A stretch of 64,000 nt of DNA from JACSRF01 sp964504445 (GCA_964504445.1 CAZDEO010000001.1:1-64000), one strand, 5' to 3'; shown: positions 25,570-35,199, numbered from the stretch's first letter. Numbers and translations: made by a program. The notes: generated by a model from the sequence alone, not told the origin.

Positions 25570-26718
25570 GTGAGCCAGGAAATCTTCTCCCTTGACGTAG
25601 ATGTTGAATCAATCGAAGCCTCATCGCGCAAGGCCCAAAGACAGGCAATTACGCGCCTAGCGCGCTACATGGCCGGGCGCGTTGTGGCTCTCCTTTTCAC
25701 CGTGGCTATAGGGGTGTACGTCACCGTACTCATCGCCAACATGGGTGGTTACGTGGACGATATTCGCCGTGGTCAGATTCGTGAGTCCATTGTAGTGGGC
25801 TTAAGTATGGATGAGGTCTTCCGTCAATTGCCAGAAGCAGAGCGGAGATCCATCATCGAGGAACGGGTGGCGCTTGAAGAGCAGCGTTATGGTCTTGACC
25901 AGCCCTTTATCATTCGTAGCTTTCGTTACCTGACCAACGCTTTGACTCTCAACCTGGGCTTTTCTGAACAGTTGCAAAGTGACAGCGGTTCGCGTAGGGT
26001 TAGCAATATTATTCTTGAACGGCTGCCCTCCACTCTGGTACTTTTTGGTACGGCCAATCTGCTACTATTTTTTATTAGCCTATTTTATGGACTTAGCCTG
26101 TCACGGCGATATGGCAGTTTCATGGACAAGTTTGTGTTGGCCATGGCGCCTACTTCGGCGGCCCCTGGCTGGTTTTATGGCCTGTTCCTGATTTTGATTT
26201 TTGCCGGGCTTTTACGTTTGCTTCCCTTTGGCGGCATGGTCGCCGCCCCCCCCCCCGAAAACCCGCTTGATTATGCGTTAAGCGTATTGCGGCATATGAT
26301 TTTGCCGGTTATGGCCTGGTTGATTAGTGGTATATTCCTGACCACCTATAATTGGCGGACCTTTTTCCTCATTTACGCCAGTGAAGACTACGTCGAAATG
26401 GCAAAGGCCAAAGGGCTGCCAGACAAGATGATTGAACGTCGCTACGTGCTGCGCCCCACATTGCCTAATATTGTGACCAGCTTTGCGTTGTTGCTCATTA
26501 CTTTGTGGGCCGGCGCCATTATTTTAGAGACGGTGTTTAACTGGCCGGGTATTGGTCAACTCTACTTCCGGGCCATTGGTGTTTACGACACGCCGGTTAT
26601 TCTGGCAAACGTGGTGGTGTATGCGTATTTGTTAGCGCTAACCGTATTTTTGCTAGATTTCGTTTACGCTCTGGTAGACCCGCGTGTGCGCGTTGGCGAA
26701 GGGAGTCAGAACCGATGA
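25570..26718 (+). CDS. Oligopeptide ABC transporter permease, DppB/OppB type
   Basis: A 382-residue permease with a cytoplasmic N-terminal extension of about 35 residues, an N-terminal helix, an extracytoplasmic region (about 60-150) and a core of five helices with the EAA coupling loop (YVEMAKAKGLPDKMIERRYVLRPTLPN). It starts at a GTG preceded by AAGGAAAAGG. Its stop overlaps the next permease start (ATGA), so the two are translationally coupled. It pairs with the DppC-type subunit to form the membrane channel. Confidence 0.9.
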   Translation: MSQEIFSLDVDVESIEASSRKAQRQAITRLARYMAGRVVALLFTVAIGVYVTVLIANMGGYVDDIRRGQIRESIVVGLSMDEVFRQLPEAERRSIIEERVALEEQRYGLDQPFIIRSFRYLTNALTLNLGFSEQLQSDSGSRRVSNIILERLPSTLVLFGTANLLLFFISLFYGLSLSRRYGSFMDKFVLAMAPTSAAPGWFYGLFLILIFAGLLRLLPFGGMVAAPPPENPLDYALSVLRHMILPVMAWLISGIFLTTYNWRTFFLIYASEDYVEMAKAKGLPDKMIERRYVLRPTLPNIVTSFALLLITLWAGAIILETVFNWPGIGQLYFRAIGVYDTPVILANVVVYAYLLALTVFLLDFVYALVDPRVRVGEGSQNR

Positions 26719-28076
26719 ATGCACTTATATCTGGATTACGCCAAATTCGCAGTTATCCCTCGGCAATAATTGGGCTGGTTATTATCGGCCTGTTAATTGT
26801 TGTGTCTATTGTTACCCCAATCGCTATTCCTTACAGCGAGGCGGTACGGTTGTGGCGCGGTGGGGAAGACGTGTGGCGCGAGTACCCGCGCAATGCATGG
26901 CCTGTTTGGTACAATTGGTTTACCACCGTTGATTTGCCGGCGACGATTGCCTTTAGAAGCGATGAAGATGAAGAGTTAAAAACGGTCGAGCGGCTCTCAG
27001 ATAATACACGGGAGGCCCGCTTTGTTTTTGAGTTTGATTTTCCTTACGATGCGTTTCCTCCAGACCTCATCATGTTTACCAAAGCGCAATACACGTCCAA
27101 GCAGCCTTACATGGAGATGACCTGGTTTACGCCAGACGGTCGTGAAATTCGTGCCGGAGAGCTAACTTCAGGGCCATCCTCATCTTTCCGTTTTGCGCAA
27201 GATGATCGCTTGCGTCGCCGGTTAGAGCGCTTAACGGGGATAGACGGCGTCGCGCCCCGGCAGGCACTGTTTGACGATCCTAATCAAGAAGGGTTGCAGG
27301 TGCTAAATGGTACTTACCGGCTTGAAGTAAACGCCCTGTTGTTTGAGGAAGAATCAGACCTTGACGTCACCTTTGTAAGCTACGGCATCGTTCACGGTAT
27401 CGCCGGCACCGATCATCGGCGGCGTGATTTAACCGTCGCTTTGCTTTGGGGCACGCCCATTGCCATGGCCTTTGGCTTGTTAGCGGCCTTGGGCACTACC
27501 ATCACCACCATGAGCATTGCCGCTATTGGTGTCTGGTTTGGTGGCTGGTTCGACGCCATTATTCAGCGCCTGACTGAGGTGAATGCCATCATTCCCCTGC
27601 TGCCCATTCTAATCATGGTCGGCACATTCTATTCTCGAAGTATCTGGTTGATGTTGGGGTTGGTCGTTGTGCTAAGTATCTTTGGCCTATCCATCAAAAA
27701 TTACCGCGCCATTTTCTTGCAAGTGCGCGAACTCCCCTACATTGATGCTGCTCGAGCTTACGGGGCCAGCAATATGCGGATTGTATTTCGCTACCTGGTT
27801 CCCCGCATTCTTCCCCTCCTCATACCGGCAATTGTGAGCCTTGTGCCTTCTTTTGTGTTCCTGGAAGCCTCCTTAGCCGTGCTTGGCTTGGGCGACCCTA
27901 TTTTGCCCACCTGGGGCAAGCTTATCAACGACGCGTACACGCAAGGTGCGTTATTTAACGGGTTTTACTACTGGATTCTGGAACCGGCCGTGCTGCTAAT
28001 GGGTGCTGGCCTGGGCTTTGCCATGGTTGGTTTCGCATTAGACCGTATTTTCAACCCCAGACTACGGGAGCTTTAA
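26715..28076 (+). CDS. Oligopeptide ABC transporter permease, DppC/OppC type, with large outer insert
   Basis: A 453-residue permease. After the first helix (about 18-38) there is an unusually long extracytoplasmic segment (about 40-225) before the binding-protein-dependent transport core, which has the EAA loop YIDAARAYGASNMRIVFRYLVPR. Typical OppC proteins are about 300 residues, so about 150 residues are extra. The same insert appears in the second half of the fused permease at 30483-33068. The insert could interact with the oversized binding protein. It overlaps the upstream permease by four bases and lies 5 bases before the ATPase gene. Confidence 0.9.
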   Translation: MNALISGLRQIRSYPSAIIGLVIIGLLIVVSIVTPIAIPYSEAVRLWRGGEDVWREYPRNAWPVWYNWFTTVDLPATIAFRSDEDEELKTVERLSDNTREARFVFEFDFPYDAFPPDLIMFTKAQYTSKQPYMEMTWFTPDGREIRAGELTSGPSSSFRFAQDDRLRRRLERLTGIDGVAPRQALFDDPNQEGLQVLNGTYRLEVNALLFEEESDLDVTFVSYGIVHGIAGTDHRRRDLTVALLWGTPIAMAFGLLAALGTTITTMSIAAIGVWFGGWFDAIIQRLTEVNAIIPLLPILIMVGTFYSRSIWLMLGLVVVLSIFGLSIKNYRAIFLQVRELPYIDAARAYGASNMRIVFRYLVPRILPLLIPAIVSLVPSFVFLEASLAVLGLGDPILPTWGKLINDAYTQGALFNGFYYWILEPAVLLMGAGLGFAMVGFALDRIFNPRLREL

Positions 28077-28081
28077 TCATC

Positions 28082-29047
28082 ATGGATAACACGAACAACG
28101 AACTTTTAGTAGTGAGAGGGCTGCGCCTGCACTTTAAAACACGTAAAGGTGTTGTCCAGGCCGTAGATGGCGTTGATTTTGACCTGCCGCGCAATCAGGC
28201 CACCGTTGTTATCGGTGAGTCAGGATGCGGCAAAAGCTCTTTAGCCAAGGCCATTTTGCGCCTTTTGCCCCGTAATGTGGGCACTTATGACGGCGAAGTG
28301 TTGCTACAAAACGAAGATATCATGAAGCTCAGCAACGAAAATTTCCGCAAGGAAATTCGTTGGAAGCGCATCTCCATGGTGCCCCAGGCGGCTATGAACG
28401 CCCTGAACCCGGTAATGCGTATTGGCGACCAGGTAGCGGAACCGGCTATGGTACACATGGGTCTGAGCAAAGAAGAAGCGCTTAAGACTGCTTTACGCAT
28501 GTTTGAGCAGGTCGGGGTTCCAGCCGACTTCTTGCACCGCTATGCTTTTGAGCTAAGTGGTGGCATGAGGCAGCGCGCGGCGCTGGCTATGTCCCTGGTT
28601 ACCCTGCCGGACCTGGTTATCTTGGATGAGCCAACCTCGGCTCTGGACGTTTTGACGCAGGCCAACATCATGAACTTGATGAAGCGGGTTAAGAAAGATT
28701 TGGAAACCAGCTTCATTCTCATCACCCATGATATCGCTACCTCCAGCGAATTAGCGGACAACGTTGCCGTGATGTACGCTGGGCAAATTGTGGAAGTTAG
28801 CGACGCCCGGCGCTTCTTTACGGAACCGCTGCACCCATATTCACAAAAGCTGATGGCCAGTGTGCCGCGTTTACGGGAAACGGTGGAACCGGACTTCATC
28901 ACCGGGCAGCCGCCAAGTTTGCTAAATCCACCAACGGGCTGCCGTTTTGCGGATCGTTGCCCGGCGCGCTTTGCCAAATGTGACGAGGAGCCACCTACTA
29001 TTATTCGCGATGGCGACCGTAAGGTTAAGTGTTGGCTGTATGTCTAA
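28082..29047 (+). CDS. Oligopeptide ABC transporter ATP-binding protein, DppD/OppD type
   Basis: A 321-residue ATPase with Walker A GESGCGKSS (45-53), signature LSGGMRQR, Walker B LVILDEP and a switch His (ITHD). The C-terminal segment PPTGCRFADRCPARFAKC is the cysteine motif typical of oligopeptide/nickel ATPases, with Cys residues placed as in members known to bind an iron-sulfur cluster. It energises the importer together with the next ATPase. Confidence 0.95.
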   Translation: MDNTNNELLVVRGLRLHFKTRKGVVQAVDGVDFDLPRNQATVVIGESGCGKSSLAKAILRLLPRNVGTYDGEVLLQNEDIMKLSNENFRKEIRWKRISMVPQAAMNALNPVMRIGDQVAEPAMVHMGLSKEEALKTALRMFEQVGVPADFLHRYAFELSGGMRQRAALAMSLVTLPDLVILDEPTSALDVLTQANIMNLMKRVKKDLETSFILITHDIATSSELADNVAVMYAGQIVEVSDARRFFTEPLHPYSQKLMASVPRLRETVEPDFITGQPPSLLNPPTGCRFADRCPARFAKCDEEPPTIIRDGDRKVKCWLYV

Positions 29048-29126
29048 CGCAATTAATAGTCTGGAGTGACCTGATACCAACAATAAGCATGCGTGTTCCA
29101 TGGTATAAAGGGAAGAAACGAACAAG

Positions 29127-30164
29127 ATGAGTGACATGATTAGTGATTTAAAGAGCGTTGATGGTGGGAATGGCCAACCCCTGCTGCAAATTCAGGATCT
29201 GCACGTGTGGTATGAGCTGAAGCGCTTTGGGTTTGGCCATGCCGGGTACGTGCGGGCGGTAGATGGCGTAAGCTTTAATTTGAAACAGGGCGAGGCTATG
29301 GCTTGCGTTGGGGAGAGTGGCTGTGGCAAGTCTAGCCTGATGAAAACGATTTTGGGCTTGAATCGGCCCACCAAAGGGGATGTGGTTTTCGATAACACCA
29401 GGCTTACGGAAACCCAAGGCGAGGCGTTGCGCCTTTATCGCGCGAAAATTGGCTATGTGCAGCAAGATCCTTTTGGGGCGTTACCGCCGTTTATGAATAT
29501 TCAACGCATTTTGGAAGAGCCATTGATTATTAACGGTGTTAAGGATCAGGCAGAACGTCTGCGCCGTATTGAGAAAACGCTGCAGGAAGTTAAGTTAACG
29601 CCTATTGAAGAAGTGCTGCCTAAATTCCCGCACATGTTAAGTGGGGGACAGCAGCAGCGCGTGGTGATTGCACGGGCAATGATTATGGAGCCGAAGCTGT
29701 TGGTGGCCGATGAACCGGTGTCGATGCTGGACGCTTCGGTACGGGTGGAGATTTTGCGCTTGCTGCGTAATTTGCAGGAGTCGCACAATCTGGCGGTGAT
29801 TTACATTACTCACGATCTTTCAACTGTGCGCTATTTTTCTGAGTACATCTTCGTGATGTATGCGGGAGAGGTTATTGAGATTGCCAAGATGGAGGATCTG
29901 TTGAAGGATCCGAAGCATCCTTATACGTGGGCGCTGTTGGAGGCCTCATCTGATCCAAATGCGGATAATGCGTTGGTGTTGCGGGAAGTTCCTCGTGGCG
30001 AGCCGCCAAGTTTGGTGAATCCTCCCACGGGTTGCCGTTTTAACCCGCGTTGCTCGAAGATGATTGAAGGGGTTTGTAACGTGAAACGGCCGCCTAACTT
30101 TACGGTTGCGCCTGACCACAAGGTGGCTTGTTGGCTATATGATGAAGAGGAGCAGCATGCTTAA
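29127..30164 (+). CDS. Oligopeptide ABC transporter ATP-binding protein, DppF/OppF type
   Basis: A 345-residue ATPase with Walker A GESGCGKSS (62-70), signature LSGGQQQR, Walker B LLVADEP, D-loop SMLDASVR and switch His (ITHD), and the same C-terminal cysteine motif (PPTGCRFNPRCSKMIEGVC). It forms a heterodimer with the DppD-type protein. The gene overlaps the following small membrane-protein gene by 8 bases. Confidence 0.95.
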   Translation: MSDMISDLKSVDGGNGQPLLQIQDLHVWYELKRFGFGHAGYVRAVDGVSFNLKQGEAMACVGESGCGKSSLMKTILGLNRPTKGDVVFDNTRLTETQGEALRLYRAKIGYVQQDPFGALPPFMNIQRILEEPLIINGVKDQAERLRRIEKTLQEVKLTPIEEVLPKFPHMLSGGQQQRVVIARAMIMEPKLLVADEPVSMLDASVRVEILRLLRNLQESHNLAVIYITHDLSTVRYFSEYIFVMYAGEVIEIAKMEDLLKDPKHPYTWALLEASSDPNADNALVLREVPRGEPPSLVNPPTGCRFNPRCSKMIEGVCNVKRPPNFTVAPDHKVACWLYDEEEQHA

Positions 30165-30369
30165 CAACCGCTTGCTTTGGGTGGGTTTCTTCCTGGTGTT
30201 GATTGGCGCCGTGTTGCCCTTTCTGATTGTGATCCAGGTAATCGAGTCTACCTTTTTGTTAAACTTTGTGGCTTTCGCCGCGTCTACTACCGGCATTTTT
30301 TTGGGCGTCATAGGCACGGCAACCTATGTGGCTGATAAACGACGTGGAGAAGACGGGCATAACTATTAG
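30157..30369 (+). CDS. Small membrane protein at the end of the importer operon
   Basis: A 70-residue protein starting MLNNRLLWVGFFL with two hydrophobic helices and a charged tail (VADKRRGEDGHNY). The ATG at 30157 has GAGGAG four bases upstream and overlaps the end of the DppF-type gene, which indicates coupling. I do not recognise the family. It is followed by a strong terminator. A role as an accessory subunit of the importer is possible from position only. Confidence 0.7.
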   Translation: MLNNRLLWVGFFLVLIGAVLPFLIVIQVIESTFLLNFVAFAASTTGIFLGVIGTATYVADKRRGEDGHNY

Positions 30370-30396
30370 AGCCGGCGGACGACCAAGTTATTGAGA

Positions 30397-30437
30397 GAAA
30401 ATGCCAGCTATGTGATAGTTGGCATTTTTGTTTGTCG
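30397..30437 (+). terminator. Terminator of the peptide-importer operon
   Basis: AAATGCCAGCTA / TAGTTGGCATTT stem (one G-U pair) followed by TTTTTGTTTG. It shows that the fused permease gene just downstream is a separate unit, and that upstream start codons for that gene inside the hairpin are unlikely. Confidence 0.85.
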
Positions 30438-30482
30438 CCAGGACTATTTACCGTTAAGAAAGCGGCGTTATTTGGTGGGGAT

Positions 30483-33068
30483 ATGTGGCAGAATTGGCGT
30501 GCCCGTGCGTGGCGAAACGTACTGAAGTTTACGCTAACGCGTTTGGTGACTCTGGCGCTTATGGTGGTCATGGCCGTTTACCTGACCATCCTTATCGCTA
30601 ATTTGGGCGGCTATGTGGACACGATTGTAGCCTCGCGCATTGAGGAGCAGGTGGGGTTTATGATGCGTGGTGATTGGCTGCAGGAGTTTCCCACGGAGGA
30701 GCGCTTTGCGGCTGCCGAACAGCTCATGGCGAGTATGAAAGATGCGGCCGGGCTGAATGACCCTTTTTTGCTGCGAACTTTACGCTGGCTGGGGGATGGC
30801 CTGACGTTGAATTGGGGAGAACCGGAGCGTGCGCGGGCTTATGGGTACACGGCCGTTGGCCAAAGTGTGGGTGATATTATTGCCGACAACCTTTCCCGTA
30901 CGTTGCTGGTCTTTGGCCTTGCGAATATCTTGCTGTTTGTTACGGCCGTACTGCTCGCCCTCTTTCTCAGCCAGCGCTATGGGGGCATACTCGATCGGTT
31001 TTTCATCTTACTGTCGCCCATTTCGGCAGCGCCCGCCTGGGTACTGGGCATTTTGCTTAGCACCTTTTTGTTGCGTACTTTTGGCTTTTCGTCGGGGGGA
31101 ACCTTCGACACTTGGCCGGGCGATTTACAGTGGAGTTACGTGGTGGTCATGCTGCGTCACCTCCTTTTGCCCTTTACGGCCGTTTTCCTCGCCGGCCTCT
31201 TCCAAAGCGTATACACATGGCGCAGCTTCTTCCAGATATACCGCCAGGAAGATTACGTGGATATGGCCGTGGCCAGGGGGCTGTCTAACGGCCGTGTAGA
31301 CCGCAACTACATTGTGCGCCCGGCCTTGCCCGCCCTGCTCACCAGCTTCGCCCTGCTGCTCGCCGTACTCTGGCAAGAAGTGATTGCCCTGGAACACTTT
31401 TTCAACGTGCGCGGCATTGGGCGCTTGTTTGTCCAGGCCCTGACCACTTACGACACCCCCATGATTGTGGCCGTGGTTACTATTTTTGCCTACCTGATAG
31501 CCATCACCGTCTTTATTTTGGACATCTGTTACATCTTTGTGGATCCACGGGTGCGCGTGGGCAAGCAGGATCAGCAGCAAGCCCAGGCCGTGGTGCAACC
31601 ACGCCCCCGGTTCTGGCAGCGCAAAAGCCAACTATCGGCGACCCGTGGAAAAACAGAAGGCCTGGCGTCATCCCGCAGTACCTTTTCCTTTCCGCGCTTT
31701 CGGCTGGCTGCCGTTGGTACGGCCGTGCGGCGGCTAAGGTCTGCAACGGGGGAGATCTTCAAAGAATTGGCCCAATACCCTTCAGCCATTTTGGGGTTGA
31801 TCGTGATCGCTTTCTTGCTGGCGGTTTCAATATACACCGTTATTGCACTCCCCTATCATCAGGCCGTTGCCATGTGGCGCGGCGACAATAATATCTGGCA
31901 GCGTACGCCAACCAGCGCTTTGCCCAGTTGGGTCAATTTCTTTCGCCGTGGAGATTTACCACCTACTTTATCCTTTAATTCCGCAGAGTACACCCAGGTG
32001 CGTGAGCTAGATGATGGGCTGCGCGATGAGATTATCCCCTTTACCTTCACCTACGATTATGCAGATTTTCCACAAGATATTGTTCTGGATGTAACCGCCC
32101 AATACAACGTGCGCGGTCCTCACGTTGCCCTTGTCTGGGTTTGGCCAGATGGTCGCGAAAGAGAGTTAACCAGCTTCCAGCCCCGTTCCAGCGAGAGTTA
32201 TTTTGTCAGCCGCGACACGCGCCTGCAGCGTCGGTTGCGGAGCGAAATCCCGCTGCAGGCGTTGTTTTTAGGGGATGAAGACACGGCCGTTACCCCCCAA
32301 AGCGGCCAATACACCCTCCGCGTCGAAGCCCTGCACTTCGAGCCAGACTCCCAGATACAAGTAACAGCCACCCTATTAGGCCAGGTATACGGCTTGGCTG
32401 GCACCGACGTCCAACGCCGCGATCTGACCATCGCCCTGTTGTGGGGTACGCCCATCGCCCTGGCCTTCGGCCTCATCGCCGCCTTTGCCACCTCCGTAGG
32501 CGGCATGTTCATTGCCGCCCTGGCGGCCTGGTACAGCGGCTGGCTTGACCGCGGGGTGCAGTTTCTCACTGAAGTCAATCTGGTGCTGCCCTTCTTTCCC
32601 GTCAGCCTGATGATCTTTGTCCTCTATTCCCGCAGCATCATCACCATTTTGGCCGTCACGGTAGCCCTCACCATTTTTGGCAGCGCCGTCAAAACTTACC
32701 GCGCCGCTTTTTTGCAGGTGCGCGCCGCGCCCTACATTGAAGCCGCCCAGGCTTATGGCGCCAGCAACTGGCGCATTGTGGTCCATTACATGCTGCCGCG
32801 CCTGGTCTCTGTGCTGGTTCCGCGCCTCATTGTCCTGGTACCTGGCTACGTTTTCCTGGAAGCTACCCTCGCTTTTTTAGGTGTAACCGACCCTCATTTG
32901 CCAACCTGGGGCAAGCTCGTAGTGGGGGCGCTCTCTTATGGCGTGTATGCCGATTCGACCCATTTGGTTATTGGCCCTCTGGGGTTGCTCTTCGTAACGG
33001 GCTTTGCCTTTGCCATGGTAGGGTTAGCGCTGGAGCGCATTTTCGAGCCGCGGTTGCGCCAGCTATAG
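30483..33068 (+). CDS. Fused DppB-DppC-type ABC permease
   Basis: An 861-residue protein that joins two permeases normally encoded separately. Residues about 1-355 are a DppB-type permease with EAA loop YVDMAVARGLSNGRVDRNYIVRP, then a basic linker of about 60 residues, then a DppC-type permease (about 430-861) with the same long outer insert as the product at 26715-28076 and EAA loop YIEAAQAYGASNWRIVVHYMLPR. It is clearly paralogous to the two separate permeases upstream. The chosen ATG follows GGTGGGG; an earlier TTG lies inside the terminator. No binding protein or ATPase gene follows, so it may use the upstream operon's ATPases or partners elsewhere. Confidence 0.88.
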   Translation: MWQNWRARAWRNVLKFTLTRLVTLALMVVMAVYLTILIANLGGYVDTIVASRIEEQVGFMMRGDWLQEFPTEERFAAAEQLMASMKDAAGLNDPFLLRTLRWLGDGLTLNWGEPERARAYGYTAVGQSVGDIIADNLSRTLLVFGLANILLFVTAVLLALFLSQRYGGILDRFFILLSPISAAPAWVLGILLSTFLLRTFGFSSGGTFDTWPGDLQWSYVVVMLRHLLLPFTAVFLAGLFQSVYTWRSFFQIYRQEDYVDMAVARGLSNGRVDRNYIVRPALPALLTSFALLLAVLWQEVIALEHFFNVRGIGRLFVQALTTYDTPMIVAVVTIFAYLIAITVFILDICYIFVDPRVRVGKQDQQQAQAVVQPRPRFWQRKSQLSATRGKTEGLASSRSTFSFPRFRLAAVGTAVRRLRSATGEIFKELAQYPSAILGLIVIAFLLAVSIYTVIALPYHQAVAMWRGDNNIWQRTPTSALPSWVNFFRRGDLPPTLSFNSAEYTQVRELDDGLRDEIIPFTFTYDYADFPQDIVLDVTAQYNVRGPHVALVWVWPDGRERELTSFQPRSSESYFVSRDTRLQRRLRSEIPLQALFLGDEDTAVTPQSGQYTLRVEALHFEPDSQIQVTATLLGQVYGLAGTDVQRRDLTIALLWGTPIALAFGLIAAFATSVGGMFIAALAAWYSGWLDRGVQFLTEVNLVLPFFPVSLMIFVLYSRSIITILAVTVALTIFGSAVKTYRAAFLQVRAAPYIEAAQAYGASNWRIVVHYMLPRLVSVLVPRLIVLVPGYVFLEATLAFLGVTDPHLPTWGKLVVGALSYGVYADSTHLVIGPLGLLFVTGFAFAMVGLALERIFEPRLRQL

Positions 33069-33152
33069 TCAGCACCTGACGTTGACACGGCCGTTGCCTG
33101 GGGATAAAATCGGTTCATATTGTGAAATTTCAGGCCACAATGCGAGACGCCT

Positions 33153-33932
33153 ATGAGCAAAAGTAAACCTTATCCAGGTACCCAAGCCGTTCTCCGCGCC
33201 CTTTCCATCCTTATCGCCTTCACCGATGAAAAGCCCGAATGGGGGCTAACCGACCTGGCAGAAACTGTGCAGCTTAACAAAACCACCACCTACCGCCTGC
33301 TCACTGCCCTGGAAAGCGAAGAGATGATCGCCCGTAATCCCCATACCGACACCTATCGCCTGGGGCCAGGGGTCATTACCCTGGGCGGGCGGGCGCTACG
33401 TGCCAACGACCTACGTACCGTGTGTCGCCCCGAACTGCGTAAGCTGGCGGAAATTGGCCGCGAAACGGCCGCTCTCGAAGTTCTGGCTGGTTCCGAAATC
33501 GTCATCCTCGACGAAGTGCCCAGCGACCGCGTCATGAGCGGCGGGCAGGCCTTGGGAACCCGCTGGCCCGCCCACGCTACCTCCACCGGCAAAGCGATGC
33601 TCGCCTTTTTACCCACGGAGGAGGTTGCCGACATCCTGCCACCCACCCTGGTTGCCAAAACCCCCCACACCATTACCGACATGGCCGCCCTGCAAGCAGA
33701 CCTGGCCCACATTCGCCAGCGGGGCTACGCCATCGCCTACGAGGAGCTAGAGCTGGGGTTAGCGGCCGTGGGCGCCCCCCTATTCAACAGCGATGGCGAC
33801 GTCATCGGCGCCATCAGCCTGGCTGGCCCCAAAATTCGGCTGACCCACGAGCGCATTTCTGCCCTGGGGCAGCTTGTGCGCCAGGCCGCTCGCCACATCT
33901 CCATGCTGCGCGGCTGGCAACCAGAAAGCTAG
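33153..33932 (+). CDS. IclR-family transcriptional regulator
   Basis: A 259-residue regulator with an N-terminal winged helix (LTDLAETVQLNKTTTYRLLTALESEEMI) and a C-terminal effector domain with the usual S/T-rich ligand pocket (WPAHATSTGKAMLAF; AISLAGPKIRL). IclR proteins control catabolic operons in response to small acids or aromatic compounds. It lies directly upstream, in the same direction, of the GcvT-fold, FAD oxidoreductase and alkyl-DHAP-synthase-like genes, which are likely targets. Confidence 0.93.
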   Translation: MSKSKPYPGTQAVLRALSILIAFTDEKPEWGLTDLAETVQLNKTTTYRLLTALESEEMIARNPHTDTYRLGPGVITLGGRALRANDLRTVCRPELRKLAEIGRETAALEVLAGSEIVILDEVPSDRVMSGGQALGTRWPAHATSTGKAMLAFLPTEEVADILPPTLVAKTPHTITDMAALQADLAHIRQRGYAIAYEELELGLAAVGAPLFNSDGDVIGAISLAGPKIRLTHERISALGQLVRQAARHISMLRGWQPES

Positions 33933-33993
33933 AGCTAGAGCGAGAGAGAAGTAGGGTTTTTCCTCAAGCTCTCGCGCTTGCTTAAAAGGAGGA

Positions 33994-35187
33994 ATGATGC
34001 CCATACCAACCCCTTTTCACGAACGTACCGCGCCTTTGTGCGAAAGCTACGACTGGCGCGGCTGGGCGGGCTATTTGGCTGCCAGCCTGTACGAACCCTC
34101 CCACGAGCGGGAATATTTCGCCATTCGCAACAGCGTAGCCGCCATTGACGTGTCGCCTCTCTTCAAATATGAGATCAGTGGCCCCGACGCGGCGCGGCTG
34201 GTGGATCGCATTATCACCCGCGACGTAAGCAAGTGCCGCGTGGGGCAGATGCTTTACGCGCCCTGGTGCGACGAGGATGGCAAGGTCATTGACGACGGCA
34301 CGGTGGCGCGGCTGGGTGAAAATCATTTCCGCATCACGGCTGCCGACCCGAATTTGCGCTGGTTTCAGGACGTGGGCTACGGGCTGAATGCACAGGTGGC
34401 GGACGTGTCGCCAGAGCTGGCGGCGCTGGCCGTGCAGGGGCCAAACGGCCGTGCCCTGCTCAAAGAAGTGCTCACCGGCATTGACCTGGACAGGCTAGGC
34501 TACTACCGGCTGGCCCAGGCCCAGGTGGATGGCGTGCCCCTGACGGTGACGCGCACGGGGTTCACGGGGGATTTGGGGTACGAGCTGTGGATACGGCCGT
34601 CTCACGCCACCCTTCTTTGGGACAGACTCTTTGCGGCCGGTCAGCGGTACGGCCTGCTGCCGGCGGGCATGGTTGCCCTAGACATCGCCCGCATCGAGGC
34701 GGGGCTGCTGCTCACCGAGGTGGATTACAAATCCGCCCACTACGCCGTCACCGAAGCGCAAAAATCGTCGCCCTACGAGCTGGGGCTAGGCTGGGTGGTG
34801 GCCCTGGATGGCGCGGACTTCATTGGGCGCAAGGCGCTGCACGCGGAAAAGGAGCGCGGCCCGGCCTGGTCTTTTGTGGGGCTGGAGATTGATTGGGTAC
34901 ACCTGGAGCAGTTGTTTGCCAAAGAAGATTTGCCGCCACAGGTGGCGCGGCGGGCGTCCAGAACGGCCGTGCCGCTTTACAAAGGCGGCAAACAAATCGG
35001 CCAGGCCACCAGCCAGACCTTCTCCCCCATCCTCAAAAAGTACATTGCGCTTGGCCAGGTGTTGACGCCCTATGCCGCGCCGGGCACTCAGCTCGAAGTC
35101 GAAATCACCGTGGAGTACCAGCGCCAGAAAGCCAAAGCCACCATCGTACCCACGCCATTTTACAATCCGCCACATAAGCGCGCATAA
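33994..35187 (+). CDS. GcvT-fold aminomethyltransferase/demethylase family protein
   Basis: A 397-residue protein with the GcvT N-terminal fold and C-terminal barrel: SPLFKYEISGPDAARLVDRIITRDV, then RTGFTGDLGYELW and GLLPAGMVALDIARIEAGLL. Family members transfer one-carbon units from a substrate to tetrahydrofolate (glycine-cleavage T protein, sarcosine/dimethylglycine and DMSP demethylases). It is not beside gcvH or gcvP, and the sequence differs from classical GcvT, so a demethylase role is more likely. Two adjacent ATGs follow AAGGAGG; the second (33997) has better spacing. The following FAD oxidoreductase gene starts 12 bases after its stop. Confidence 0.88.
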   Translation: MMPIPTPFHERTAPLCESYDWRGWAGYLAASLYEPSHEREYFAIRNSVAAIDVSPLFKYEISGPDAARLVDRIITRDVSKCRVGQMLYAPWCDEDGKVIDDGTVARLGENHFRITAADPNLRWFQDVGYGLNAQVADVSPELAALAVQGPNGRALLKEVLTGIDLDRLGYYRLAQAQVDGVPLTVTRTGFTGDLGYELWIRPSHATLLWDRLFAAGQRYGLLPAGMVALDIARIEAGLLLTEVDYKSAHYAVTEAQKSSPYELGLGWVVALDGADFIGRKALHAEKERGPAWSFVGLEIDWVHLEQLFAKEDLPPQVARRASRTAVPLYKGGKQIGQATSQTFSPILKKYIALGQVLTPYAAPGTQLEVEITVEYQRQKAKATIVPTPFYNPPHKRA

Positions 35188-35199
35188 AACGAGGAACCC

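Noticed and set aside
30432..30482. TTG start for the fused permease
   Set aside because: It lies in the tail of the importer terminator hairpin; ATG 30483 fits the helix boundary better.
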